Source: Hydractinia symbiolongicarpus
Lineage: Eukaryota; Cnidaria; Hydrozoa; Anthoathecata; Hydractiniidae
Direction: 5' to 3'
DNA length: 64,000 nt
NCBI RefSeq assembly: GCF_029227915.1
Contig: NC_079876.1
Span: 1,862,001 to 1,926,000 of the forward strand
A program made the translations under genes and the position numbers. Within the stretch, counting starts at the first letter, position 1; every line of letters starts with the position of its first letter. Shown here piece by piece: positions 37,135 to 50,700 of the stretch. The notes beneath the pieces are model-generated. The model saw only the letters and a list, made by a program, of their open reading frames with translations, was not told where the DNA came from and searched no databases.

Positions 37135-38325
37135 TACAAAGAAAGTACCCAGGGAGTAAACTCATTTCCCGAACGATTTTTTAAATTACTTTTTCACCAC
37201 TAAAGGCCATGAGACTTGTAGTTTTTAAAAATGTTTTCATTTTTGATGAGACGCTGAATAAGAGAAGTTTAATCGCCGGCAAACGAAAACCAGCGATTTC
37301 CCGTAAATCCCGGCTTGGCCCGTATAGTCAAAAGTATACAAAGAAAGTAGCCAGGGAGTAAACTCATTTCCCGACCGATTTTTTAAATTATTTTTTCACC
37401 ATTAAAACGCATGAGACTTGTAGTTTTCAAAAATGTTTTCCTTTTTGATGAGACGCTGAATAAAAGCAGTTTAATCGCCGGCAAACGAAAACCTGCGATT
37501 TCCCTAAATCCGGGACGCGGCCCGTATAGTCAAAAGTATACAAAGAAAGTACCCAGGGAGTAAACTCATTTCCAGAACGATTTTTTAAATTATTTTTTCT
37601 TCACTAAAACGCATAAGACTTGTAGTTTTTAAAAATGTTTTCATTTTTGATGAGACGCTGAATAAAAGAAGTTTAATCGCCGGCAAACGAAAACCCGCGA
37701 ATTCCCGTAAATCCCGGGCTTGGCCCGTATTGTCAAAAGTATACAAAGAAAGTACCCAGGGAGTAAACTCATTTCCCGAACAATTTTTTATATTATTTTT
37801 TTACCACTACACGCATGAGACTTGTAGTTTTCTTTTCATATTTGATGGGACGCTGAATAAAAGAAGTTTAATCGCCGGCAAACGAAAATTCGCGATTTCC
37901 CGTAAATCCCGGACTCGGCCCGTATAGTCAAAAGTATACAAAGAAAGTACCCAGGGAGTAAACTCATTTCCCGAACGATTTTTTAAATTATTTTTTCACC
38001 ACTAAAACGTGAGACTTGTAGTTTTCAAAAATGTTTTCATTTTTGATGAGACACTGAATAAAAGAAGTTTAATCGCCGGCAAACGAAAACCCCTGATTTC
38101 CCGTAAATCTCGGGCTTGGCCCGTATAGTCAAAAGTATACAAAGAAAGTACCCAGGGAGTAAACTCATTTCCCAAACGATTTTTTAAATTACTTTTTCAC
38201 CACTAAAACGCATGAGACTTTTAGTTTTTAAAAATGTTTTCATTTTTGATGAGACGCTGAATAAAAGAAGTTTAATCGCCGGAAAACGAAAACCTGCGAT
38301 TTTTCGTAAATCCTGGACTCGGCCC
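37120..38325 (+). repeat. 6-mer HOR (1206 bp), copy 1
   Basis: AAAGGCCATGAG and an EcoRI-type GAATTC (37699) recur at 1206 bp. The unit is shorter than six full monomers because one monomer has a 7-base deletion in the dyad (GTTTTCTTTTCATA near 37828) and another lacks CA in AACGTGAG. Confidence 0.9.
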
Positions 38326-39531
38326 GTATAGTCAAAAGTATACAAAGAAAGTACCCAGGGAGTAAACTCATTTCCCGAACGATTTTTTAAATTACTTTTT
38401 CACCACTAAAGGCCATGAGACTTGTAGTTTTTAAAAATGTTTTCATTTTTGATGAGACGCTGAATGAGAGAAGTTTAATCGCCGGCAAACGAAAACCCGC
38501 GATTTCCCGTAAATCCCGGCTTGGCCCGTATAGTCAAAAGTATACAAAGAAAGTACCCAGGGAGTAAACTCATTTCCCGACCGATTTTTTAAATTATTTT
38601 TTCACCATTAAAACGCATGAGACTTGTAGTTTTCAAAAATGTTTTCATTTTTGATGAGACGCTGAATAAAAGCAGTTTAATCGCCGGCAAACGAAAACCT
38701 GCGATTTCCCTAAATCCCGGACGCGGCCCGTATAGTCAAAAGTATACAAAGAAAGTACCCAGGGAGTAAACTCATTTCCAGAACGATTTTTTAAATTATT
38801 TTTTCTTCACTAAAACGCATAAGACTTGTAGTTTTTAAAAATGTTTTCATTTTTGATGAGACGCTGAATAAAAGAAGTTTAATCGCCGGCAAACGAAAAC
38901 CCGCGAATTCCCGTAAATCCCGGGCTTGGCCCGTATTGTCAAAAGTATACAAAGAAAGTACCCAGGGAGTAAACTCATTTCCCGAACAATTTTTTATATT
39001 ATTTTTTTACCACTACACGCATGAGACTTGTAGTTTTCTTTTCATATTTGATGGGACGCTGAATAAAAGAAGTTTAATCGCCGGCAAACGAAAATTCGCG
39101 ATTTCCCGTAAATCCCGGACTCGGCCCGTATAGTCAAAAGTATACAAAGAAAGTACCCAGGGAGTAAACTCATTTCCCGAACGATTTTTTAAATTATTTT
39201 TTCACCACTAAAACGTGAGACTTGTAGTTTTCAAAAATGTTTTCATTTTTGATGAGACACTGAATAAAAGAAGTTTAATCGCCGGCAAACGAAAACCCCT
39301 GATTTCCCGTAAATCTCGGGCTTGGCCCGTATAGTCAAAAGTATACAAAGAAAGTACCCAGGGAGTAAACTCATTTCCCGAACGATTTTTTAAATTACTT
39401 TTTCACCACTAAAACGCATGAGACTTTTAGTTTTTAAAAATGTTTTCATTTTTGATGAGACGCTGAATAAAAGAAGTTTAATCGCCGGAAAACGAAAACC
39501 TGCGATTTTTCGTAAATCCTGGACTCGGCCC
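38326..39531 (+). repeat. 6-mer HOR (1206 bp), copy 2
   Basis: Adjacent copy with GAATTC at 38905. A handful of substitutions distinguish it, such as GAATGAGAG near 38462. Confidence 0.9.
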
Positions 39532-41884
39532 GTATAGTCAAAAGTATACAAAGAAAGTACCCAGGGAGTAAACTCATTTCCCGAAAGATTTTTTATATTA
39601 TTTTTTTACCACTAAGCGCATGAGATTGGAGTTTTCAAAAATATATTCATATTTGATGGGACGCTGAATAAAAGAAGTTTAATCGCCGGCAAACGAAAAT
39701 CTGTGTTTTCCCGTAAATCCCGAACTCGGCCCGTATAGTCAAAAGTATACAAAGAAAGTACCCAGGGAGTAAACTCATTTCCCGAACGATTTTTTAAATT
39801 ATTTTTTCACCACTAAAACGCATGAGACTTGTAGTTTTCAAGAATGTTTTCATTTTTGATGAGACGCTGAATAAAAGCAGTTTAATTGCCGGCAAACGAA
39901 AACCCGCGATTTCCCGTAAATCCCGGGCTTGGCACGTATAGTCGCATGTATACAAAGAAAGTACCCTGTGAGTAAACTCATTTGCAGAACGATTTTTTAA
40001 ATTATTTTTTCACCACTAAAACGCATAAGACTTGTAGTTTTTAAAAATGTTTTCATTTTTGATGAGACGCTGAATAAAAGAAGTTTAATCGCCAGCAAAC
40101 GAAAACCCGCGATTTCCCGTAAATCCCGGGCTTGGCCCGTATACTCAAAAGTATACAAAGAAAGTACCCAGGGAGTAAACTCATTTCCCGAACGATTTTT
40201 TAAATTACTTTTTCACCACTAAAACGCATGAGACTTGTAGTTTTTAAAAATATTTTCATATTTGATGGGACGCTGAATAAAAGAAGTTTAATCGCCGGCA
40301 AACGAAAATCCGCGATTTCCCGTAAATCCCGAACTCGGCCCGTATAGTCAAAAGTATACAAAGAAAGTACCCAGGGAGTAAACTCATTTCCCGAACGATT
40401 TTTTAAATTATTTTTTCACCACTAAAACGCATGAGACCTGTAGTTTTCAAGAATATTTTCATTTTTGATGAGACGCTGAATAAAAGCAGTTTAATCGCCG
40501 GCAAACGAAAACCCGCGATTTCCCGTAAATCCCGGGCTTGGCACGTATTGTCGAATGTATACAAAGAAAGTACCCTGTGAGTAAACTCATTTCCAGAAGG
40601 ATTTTTTAAATTATTTTTTCACCACTAAAACGCATGAGACTTGTAGTTTTTAGAAATGTTTCCATTTTTGATGAGACGCTTAATGTAAGAGGTTTAATCG
40701 CCGGCAAATGAAAACCTGCGATTTCCCGTAAATCCTGGACTCGGCCCGTATAGTTAAAAGTATACAAAGAAAGTATCCAGGGAGTAAACTCATTTCCCAA
40801 ACGATTTTTTAAATTATTATTTAACCACTAAAACGCATGAGACTTGTAGTTTTCAAGAATGTTTTCATTTTTGAGGAGACGCTGAATAAAAGCAGTTTAA
40901 TCGCCGGCAAACGAAAACCCGCGATTTCCCGTAAATCCGGGGCTTGGCCCGTATAGTCGAATGTATACAAAGAAAGTACCCAGGGAGTAAACTCATTTCC
41001 CGAACGATTTTTTAAATTTTTTTTTCACCACTAAAACGCATGAGACTTGTAGTTTTCAAAAATTATTTCATTTTTGATGAGACGCTTAATGAAAGAGGTT
41101 TAATCGCCGGAAAACGAAAACCCGCGATTTCCCGTAAATCCCGGCTTGGCCCGTATAGTCAAAAGTATACAAAGAAAGTACCCAGGGAGTAAACTCATTT
41201 CCCGACCGATTTTTTAAATTATTTTTTCACCATTAAAACGCATGAGACTTGTAGTTTTCAAAAATGTTTTCATTTTTGATGAGACGCTGAATAAAAGCAG
41301 TTTAATCGCCGGCAAACGAAAACCTGCGATTTCCCTAAATCCCGGACGCGGCCCGTATAGTCAAAAGTATACAAAGAAAGTACCCAGGGAGTAAACTCAT
41401 TTCCAGAACGATTTTTTAAATTATTTTTTCTTCACTAAAACGCATAAGACTTTTAGTTTTTAAAAATGTTTTCATTTTTGATGAGACGCTGAATAAAAGA
41501 AGTTTAATCGCCAGCAAACGAAAACCCGCGAATTCCCGTAAGTCCCGGGTTTGGCCCGTATTGTCAAAAGTATACAAAGAAAGTACCCAGGGAGTAAACT
41601 CATTTCCCGAACAATTTTTTATATTATTTTTTTACCACTACACGCATGAGACTTGTAGTTTTCTTTTCATATTTGAAGGGACGCTGAATAAAAGAAGTTT
41701 AATCGCCGGCAAACGAAAATTCGCGATTTCCCGTAAATCCCGGACACGGCCCGTATAGTCAAAAGTATACAAAGAAAGTACCCAGGGAGTAAACTCATTT
41801 CCCGAACGATTTTTTAAATTATTTTTTCACCACTAAAACGTGAGACTTGTAGTTTTCAAAAATGTTTTCATTTTTGATGAGACA
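39532..41884 (+). repeat. Mixed monomers with partial copies of neighbouring HORs
   Basis: It starts with the CCCGAAAGATT W-variant (39591), which recurs at 42206, 45225, 48059 and 51078, i.e. steps of about 2615, 3019, 2834 and 3019 bp (13 to 15 monomers). From about 41150 five monomers of the 1206-bp family return, including GAATTC at 41530. Confidence 0.82.
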
Positions 41885-44800
41885 CTGAATAAAAGAAGTT
41901 TAATCGCCGGCAAACGAAAACCCCTGATTTCCCGTAAATCTCGGGCTTGGCCCGTATAGTCAAAAGTATACAAAGAAAGTACCCAGGGAGTAAACTCATT
42001 TCCCGAACGATTTTTTAAATTACTTTTTCACCACTAAAACGCATGAGACTTTTAGTTTTTAAAAATGTTTTCATTTTTGATGAGACGCTGAATAAAAGAA
42101 GTTTAATCGCCGGAAAACGAAAACCTGCGATTTTTCGTAAATCCTGGACTCGGCCCGTATAGTCAAAAGTATACAAAGAAAGTACCCAGGGAGTAAACTC
42201 ATTTCCCGAAAGATTTTTTATATTATTTTTTTACCACTAAGCGCATGAGATTGGAGTTTTCAAAAATATATTCATATTTGATGGGACGCTGAATAAAAGA
42301 AGTTTAATCGCCGGCAAACGAAAATCTGTGTTTTCCCGTAAATCCCGAACTCGGCCCGTATAGTCAAAAGTATACAAAGAAAGTACCCAGGGAGTAAACT
42401 CATTTCCCGAACGATTTTTTAAATTATTTTTTCACCACTAAAACGCATGAGACTTGTAGTTTTCATTTTTGATGAGACGCTGAATAAAAGCAGTTTAATT
42501 GCCGGCAAACGAAAACCCGCGATTTCCCGTAAATCCCGGGCTTGGCACGTATAGTCGCATGTATACAAAGAAAGTACCCTGTGAGTAAACTCATTTGCAG
42601 AACGATTTTTTAAATTATTTTTTCACCACTAAAACGCATAACACTTGTAGTTTTTAAAAATATTTTCATATTTGATGGGACGCTGAATAAAAGAAGTTTA
42701 ATCGCCGGCAAACGAAAATCCGCGATTTCCCGTAAATCCCGAACTCGGTCCGTATAGTCAAAAGTATACAAAGAAAGTACCCAGGGAGTAAACTCATTTC
42801 CCGAACGATTTTTTAAATTATTTTTTCACCACTAAAACGCATGAGACTTGTAGTTTTCAAGAATATTTTCATTTTTGATGAGACGCTGAATAAAAGCAGT
42901 TTAATCGCCGGCAAACGAAAACCCGCGATTTCCCGTAAATCCCGAGCTTGGCACGTATTGTCGAATGTATACAAAGAAAGTACCCTGTGAGTAAACTCAT
43001 TTCCAGAAGGATTTTTTAAATTATTTTTTCACCACTAAAACGCATAAGACTTGTAGTTTTTAAAAATGTTTTCATTTTTGATGAGACGCTGAATAAAAGA
43101 AGTTTAATCTCCGGCAAACGAAAACCCGCGATTTCCCGTAAATCCCGGGCTTGGCCCGTATAGTCAAAAGTATACAAAGAAAGTACCCTGTGAGTAAACT
43201 CATTTCCAGAAGGATTTTTTAAATTATTTTTTCACCACTAAAACGCATGAGACTTGTAGTTTTCAAAAATGTTTTCATTTGTGATGAGACGCTTAATGAA
43301 AGAGGTTTAATCGCCGGCAAATGAAAACCTGCGATTTCCCGTAAATCCTGGACTCGGCCCGTATAGTTAAAAGTATACAAAGAAAGTATCCAGGGAGTAA
43401 ACTCATTTCCAGAAGGATTTTTTAAATTATTTTTTCACCACTAAAACGCATAAGACTTGTAGTTTTTAAAAATGTTTTCATTTTTGATGAGACGCTGAAT
43501 AAAAGAAGTTTAATCTCCGGCAAACGAAAACCCGCGATTTCCCGTAAATCCCGGGCTTGGCCCGTATAGTCAAAAGTATACAAAGAAAGTACCCTGTGAG
43601 TAAACTCATTTCCAGAAGGATTTTTTAAATTATTTTTTCACCATTAAAACGCATGAGACTTGTAGTTTTCAAAAATGTTTTCATTTTTGATGAGACGCTT
43701 AATGAAAGAGGTTTAATCGCCGGCAAATGAAAACCTGCGATTTCCCGTAAATCCTGGACTCGGCCCGTATAGTTAAAAGTATACAAAGAAAGTATCCAGG
43801 GAGTAAACTAATTTCCCAAACGATTTTTTAAATTATTATTTCACCACTAAAACGCATGAGACTTGTAGTTTTCAAGAATGTTTTCATTTTTGATGAGACG
43901 CTGAATAAAGGCAGTTTAATCGCCGGCAAACGAAAACCCGCGATTTCCCGTAAATCCGGGGCTTGGCCCGTATAGTCGAATGTATACAAAGAAAGTACCC
44001 AGGGAGTAAACTCATTTCCCGAACGATTTTTTAAATTTTTTTTTCACCACTAAAACGCATGAGACTTGTAGTTTTCAAAAATTATTTCATTTTTGATGAG
44101 ACGCTTAATGAAAGAGGTTTAATCGCCGGAAAACGAAAACCCGCGATTTCCCGTAAATCCCGGCTTGGCCCGTATAGTCAAAAGTATACAAAGAAAGTAC
44201 CCAGGGTGTAAACTCATTTCCCGACCGATTTTTTAAATTATTTTTTCACCATTAAAACGCATGAGACTTGTAGTTTTCAAAAATGTTTTCATTTTTGATG
44301 AGACGCTGAATAAAAGCAGTTTAATCGCCGGCAAACGAAAACCTGCGATTTCCCTAAATCCTGGACGCGGCCCGTATAGTCAAAAGTATACAAAGAAAGT
44401 ACCCAGGGAGTAAACTCATTTCCAGAACGATTTTTTAAATTATTTTTTCTTCACTAAAACGCATAAGACTTGTAGTTTTTAAAAATGTTTTCATTTTTGA
44501 TGAGACGCTGAATAAAAGAAGTTTAATCGCCGGCAAACGAAAACCCGCGAATTCCCGTAAATCCCGGGCTTGGCCCGTATTGTCAAAAGTATACAAAGAA
44601 AGTACCCAGGGAGTAAACTCATTTCCCGAACAATTTTTTATATTATTTTTTTACCACTACACGCATGAGACTTGTAGTTTTCTTTTCATATTTGATGGGA
44701 CGCTGAATAAAAGAAGTTTAATCGCCGGCAAACGAAAATTCGCAATTTCCCGTAAATCCCGGACTCGGCCCGTATAGTCAAAAAAATGCAAAGAAAGTAC

Positions 44801-47737
44801 CCAGGGAGTAAACTCATTTCCCGAACGATTTTTTAAATTATTTTTTCACCACTAAAACGTGAGACTTGTAGTTTTCAAAAATGTTTTCATTTTTGATGAG
44901 ACACTGAATAAAAGAAGTTTAATCGCCGGCAAACGAAAACCCCTGATTTCCCGTAAATCTCGAGCTTGGCCCGTATAGTCAAAAGTATACAAAGAAAGTA
45001 CCCAGGGAGTAAACTCATTTCCCGAACGATTTTTTAAATTACTTTTTCACCACTAAAACGCATGAGACTTTTAGTTTTTAAAAATATTTTCATTTTTGAT
45101 GAGACGCTGAATAAAAGAAGTTTAATCGCCGGAAAACGAAAACCTGCGATTTTTCGTAAATCCTGGACTCGGCCCGTATAGTCAAAGGTATACAAAGAAA
45201 GTACCCAGGGAGTAAACTCATTTCCCGAAAGATTTTTTATATTATTTTTTTACCACTAAGCGCATGAGATTGGAGTTTTCAAAAATATATTCATATTTGA
45301 TGGGACGCTGAATAAAAGAAGTTTAATCGCCGGCAAACGAAAATCTGTGTTTTCCCGTAAATCCCGAACTCGGCCCGTATAGTCGCATGTATACAAAGAA
45401 AGTACCCTGTGAGTAAACTCATTTGCAGAACGATTTTTTAAATTATTTTTTCACCACTAAAACGCATAAGACTTGTAGTTTTTAAAAATGTTTTCATTTT
45501 TGATGAGACGCTGAATAAAAGAAGTTTAATCGCCGGCAAACGAAAACCCGCGATTACCCGTAAATCCCGGGCTTGGCCCGTATACTCAAAAGTATACAAA
45601 GAAAGTACCCAGGGAGTAAACTCATTTCCCGAACGATTTTTTAAATTACTTTTTCACCACTAAAACGCATGAGACTTGTAGTTTTTAAAAATATTTTCAT
45701 ATTTGATGGGACGCTGAATAAAAGAAGTTTAATCGCCGGCAAACGAAAATCCGCGATTTCCCGTAAATCCCGAACTCGGTCCGTATAGTCAAAAGTATAC
45801 AAAGAAAGTACCCAGGGAGTAAACTCATTTCCCGAACGATTTTTTAAATTATTTTTTCACCACTAAAACGCATGAGACTTGTAGTTTTCAAGAATATTTT
45901 CATTTTTGATGAGACGCTGAATAAAAGCAGTTTAATCGCCGGCAAACGAAAACCCGCGATTTCCCGTAAATCCCGGGCTTGGCACGTATTGTCGAATGTA
46001 TACAAAGAAAGTACCCTGTGAGTAAACTCATTTCCAGAAGGATTTTTTAAATTATTTTTTCACCACTAAAACGCATAAGACTTGTAGTTTTTAAAAATGT
46101 TTTCATTTTTGATGAGACGCTGAATAAAAGAAGTTTAATCGCCGGCAAACGAAAACCCGCGATTTCCCGTAAATCCCGGGCTTGGCCGTATAGTCAAAAG
46201 TATACAAAGAAAGTACCCAGGGAGTAAACTCATTTCCCGAACGATTTTTTAAATTATTTTTTCACCACTAAAACGCATGAGACTTGTAGTTTTCAAGAAT
46301 ATTTTCATTTTTGATGAGACGCTGAATAAAAGCAGTTTAATCGCCGGCAAACGAAAACCCGCGATTTCCCGTAAATCCCGGGCTTGGCACGTATAGTCGA
46401 ATGTATACAAAGAAAGTACCCTGTGAGTAAACTCATTTCCAGAAGGATTTTTTAAATTATTTTTTCACCACTAAAACGCATAAGACTTGTAGTTTTTAAA
46501 AATGTTTTCATTTTTGATGAGACGCTGAATAAAAGTAGTTTAATCGCTGGCAAACGAAAACCCGCGATTTCCCGTAAATCCCGGGCTTGGCCCGTATAGT
46601 CAAAAGTATACAAAGAAAGTACCCAGGGAGTAAACTCATTTCCCGAACGATTTTTTAAATTACTTTTTCACCACTAAAACGCATGAGACTTGTAGTTTTG
46701 AAAAATGTTTTCATTTTTGATGAGACGCTGAATAAAAGAAGTTTAATCGCCGGAAAACGAAAACTTGCGATTTCCCGTAAATCCTGGACTCGGCGCGTAT
46801 AGTCAAAAGTATACAAAGAAAGTACCAAGGGAGTAAACTCATTTCCCGAACGATTTTTTATATTATTTTTTTACCACTAAACGCATGAGATTGGAGTTTT
46901 CAAAAATATTTTCATATTTGATGGGACACTGAATAAAAGAAGTTTAATCGCCGGCAAACGAAAATCCGCGATTTCCCGTAAATCCCGAACTCGGCCCGTA
47001 TAGTCAAAAGTATACAAAGAAAGTACCCAGGGAGTAAACTCATTTCCCGAACGATTTTTTAAATTATTTTTTCACCACTAAAACGCATGAGACTTGTAGT
47101 TTTTAAGAATGTTTTCATTTTTGATGAGACGCTGAATAAAAGCAGTTTAATCGCCGGCAAACGAAAACCCGCGATTTCCCGTAAATCCCGGGCTTGGCAC
47201 GTATAGTCGCATGTATACAAAGAAAGTACCCTGTGAGTAAATTCATTTCAAGAACGATTTTTTGTATTATTTTTTTACCACTAAACGCATGAGATTGGAG
47301 TTTTCAAAAATATTTTCATATTTGATGGGACGCTGAATAAAAGAATTTTAATCGCCGGCAAACGAAAATCCGCGATTTCCCGTAAATCCCGAACTCGGCC
47401 CGTATAGTCAAAAGTATACAAAGAAAGTACCCAGGGAGGTAACTCATTTCCCGAACGATTTTTTAAATTATTTTTTCACCACTAAAACGCATGAGACTTG
47501 TAGTTTTCAAGAATGTTTTCATTTTTGATGAGACGCTGAATAAAAGAAGTTTAATCGCCAGCAAACGAAATCCCGCGTTTTCCTGTAAATTCCGGGCTTG
47601 GCCCGTATAGTCAAAAGTATACAAAGAAAGTACCCAGGGAGTAAACTCATTTCCCGAACGATTTTTTATATTATTTTTTTACCATTAAACGCATGAGACT
47701 TGTAGTTTTTAAAAATGTTTTCATATTTGATGGGACG
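41885..47737 (+). repeat. Large tandem duplication, copy 1 (5853 bp, ~29 monomers)
   Basis: Markers repeat at exactly 5853 bp: CCCCTGATTT (41921/47774), the 13-base dyad deletion (42461/48314), GAATTC (44549/50402) and CAAAAAAATGC (44779/50632). Copy 1 lacks one monomer near 45381 relative to copy 2, after which the offset is 6056 bp. Few substitutions separate the copies, for example CTCGAGC at 44958. Confidence 0.93.
42965..43780 (+). repeat. Dimer sub-duplication inside the large duplication
   Basis: The rare TTTAATCTCCGG variant (about 43103 and 43509) and the following CCAGAAGGATT/R-type monomer recur about 406 bp apart, i.e. two copies of a dimer. The second large copy has the same feature near 48956 and 49362. 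Confidence 0.82.
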
Positions 47738-50700
47738 CTGAATAAAAGAAGTTTAATCGCCGGCAAACGAAAACCCCTGATTTCCCGTAAATCTCGGGCT
47801 TGGCCCGTATAGTCAAAAGTATACAAAGAAAGTACCCAGGGAGTAAACTCATTTCCCGAACGATTTTTTAAATTACTTTTTCACCACTAAAACGCATGAG
47901 ACTTTTAGTTTTTAAAAATGTTTTCATTTTTGATGAGACGCTGAATAAAAGAAGTTTAATCGCCGGAAAACGAAAACCTGCGATTTTTCGTAAATCCTGG
48001 ACTCGGCCCGTATAGTCAAAAGTATACAAAGAAAGTACCCAGGGAGTAAACTCATTTCCCGAAAGATTTTTTATATTATTTTTTTACCACTAAGCGCATG
48101 AGATTGGAGTTTTCAAAAATATATTCATATTTGATGGGACGCTGAATAAAAGAAGTTTAATCGCCGGCAAACGAAAATCTGTGTTTTCCCGTAAATCCCG
48201 AACTCGGCCCGTATAGTCAAAAGTATACAAAGAAAGTACCCAGGGAGTAAACTCATTTCCCGAACGATTTTTTAAATTATTTTTTCACCACTAAAACGCA
48301 TGAGACTTGTAGTTTTCATTTTTGATGAGACGCTGAATAAAAGCAGTTTAATTGCCGGCAAACGAAAACCCGCGATTTCCCGTAAATCCCGGGCTTGGCA
48401 CGTATAGTCGCATGTATACAAAGAAAGTACCCTGTGAGTAAACTCATTTGCAGAACGATTTTTTAAATTATTTTTTCACCACTAAAACGCATAACACTTG
48501 TAGTTTTTAAAAATATTTTCATATTTGATGGGACGCTGAATAAAAGAAGTTTAATCGCCGGCAAACGAAAATCCGCGATTTCCCGTAAATCCCGAACTCG
48601 GTCCGTATAGTCAAAAGTATACAAAGAAAGTACCCAGGGAGTAAACTCATTTCCCGAACGATTTTTTAAATTATTTTTTCACCACTAAAACGCATGAGAC
48701 TTGTAGTTTTCAAGAATATTTTCATTTTTGATGAGACGCTGAATAAAAGCAGTTTAATCGCCGGCAAACGAAAACCCGCGATTTCCCGTAAATCCCGAGC
48801 TTGGCACGTATTGTCGAATGTATACAAAGAAAGTACCCTGTGAGTAAACTCATTTCCAGAAGGATTTTTTAAATTATTTTTTCACCACTAAAACGCATAA
48901 GACTTGTAGTTTTTAAAAATGTTTTCATTTTTGATGAGACGCTGAATAAAAGAAGTTTAATCTCCGGCAAACGAAAACCCGCGATTTCCCGTAAATCCCG
49001 GGCTTGGCCCGTATAGTCAAAAGTATACAAAGAAAGTACCCTGTGAGTAAACTCATTTCCAGAAGGATTTTTTAAATTATTTTTTCACCACTAAAACGCA
49101 TGAGACTTGTAGTTTTCAAAAATGTTTTCATTTGTGATGAGACGCTTAATGAAAGAGGTTTAATCGCCGGCAAATGAAAACCTGCGATTTCCCGTAAATC
49201 CTGGACTCGGCCCGTATAGTTAAAAGTATACAAAGAAAGTATCCAGGGAGTAAACTCATTTCCAGAAGGATTTTTTAAATTATTTTTTCACCACTAAAAC
49301 GCATAAGACTTGTAGTTTTTAAAAATGTTTTCATTTTTGATGAGACGCTGAATAAAAGAAGTTTAATCTCCGGCAAACGAAAACCCGCGATTTCCCGTAA
49401 ATCCCGGGCTTGGCCCGTATAGTCAAAAGTATACAAAGAAAGTACCCTGTGAGTAAACTCATTTCCAGAAGGATTTTTTAAATTATTTTTTCACCATTAA
49501 AACGCATGAGACTTGTAGTTTTCAAAAATGTTTTCATTTTTGATGAGACGCTTAATGAAAGAGGTTTAATCGCCGGCAAATGAAAACCTGCGATTTCCCG
49601 TAAATCCTGGACTCGGCCCGTATAGTTAAAAGTATACAAAGAAAGTATCCAGGGAGTAAACTAATTTCCCAAACGATTTTTTAAATTATTATTTCACCAC
49701 TAAAACGCATGAGACTTGTAGTTTTCAAGAATGTTTTCATTTTTGATGAGACGCTGAATAAAGGCAGTTTAATCGCCGGCAAACGAAAACCCGCGATTTC
49801 CCGTAAATCCGGGGCTTGGCCCGTATAGTCGAATGTATACAAAGAAAGTACCCAGGGAGTAAACTCATTTCCCGAACGATTTTTTAAATTTTTTTTTCAC
49901 CACTAAAACGCATGAGACTTGTAGTTTTCAAAAATTATTTCATTTTTGATGAGACGCTTAATGAAAGAGGTTTAATCGCCGGAAAACGAAAACCCGCGAT
50001 TTCCCGTAAATCCCGGCTTGGCCCGTATAGTCAAAAGTATACAAAGAAAGTACCCAGGGTGTAAACTCATTTCCCGACCGATTTTTTAAATTATTTTTTC
50101 ACCATTAAAACGCATGAGACTTGTAGTTTTCAAAAATGTTTTCATTTTTGATGAGACGCTGAATAAAAGCAGTTTAATCGCCGGCAAACGAAAACCTGCG
50201 ATTTCCCTAAATCCTGGACGCGGCCCGTATAGTCAAAAGTATACAAAGAAAGTACCCAGGGAGTAAACTCATTTCCAGAACGATTTTTTAAATTATTTTT
50301 TCTTCACTAAAACGCATAAGACTTGTAGTTTTTAAAAATGTTTTCATTTTTGATGAGACGCTGAATAAAAGAAGTTTAATCGCCGGCAAACGAAAACCCG
50401 CGAATTCCCGTAAATCCCGGGCTTGGCCCGTATTGTCAAAAGTATACAAAGAAAGTACCCAGGGAGTAAACTCATTTCCCGAACAATTTTTTATATTATT
50501 TTTTTACCACTACACGCATGAGACTTGTAGTTTTCTTTTCATATTTGATGGGACGCTGAATAAAAGAAGTTTAATCGCCGGCAAACGAAAATTCGCAATT
50601 TCCCGTAAATCCCGGACTCGGCCCGTATAGTCAAAAAAATGCAAAGAAAGTACCCAGGGAGTAAACTCATTTCCCGAACGATTTTTTAAATTATTTTTTC

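Noticed and set aside
37699-37704. GAATTC as a functional site
   Set aside because: It is a single-base change (GCGATTTCCC to GCGAATTCCC) in one monomer lineage. It is useful as a marker only.
37730-37927. Plus-strand open frames of about 60-77 codons (37730, 38936, 41561, 44580, 50433, 23720, 11233)
   Set aside because: They are the same satellite read on the other strand. Several begin at TTG, and they appear only where an indel or a lost stop keeps one frame open.
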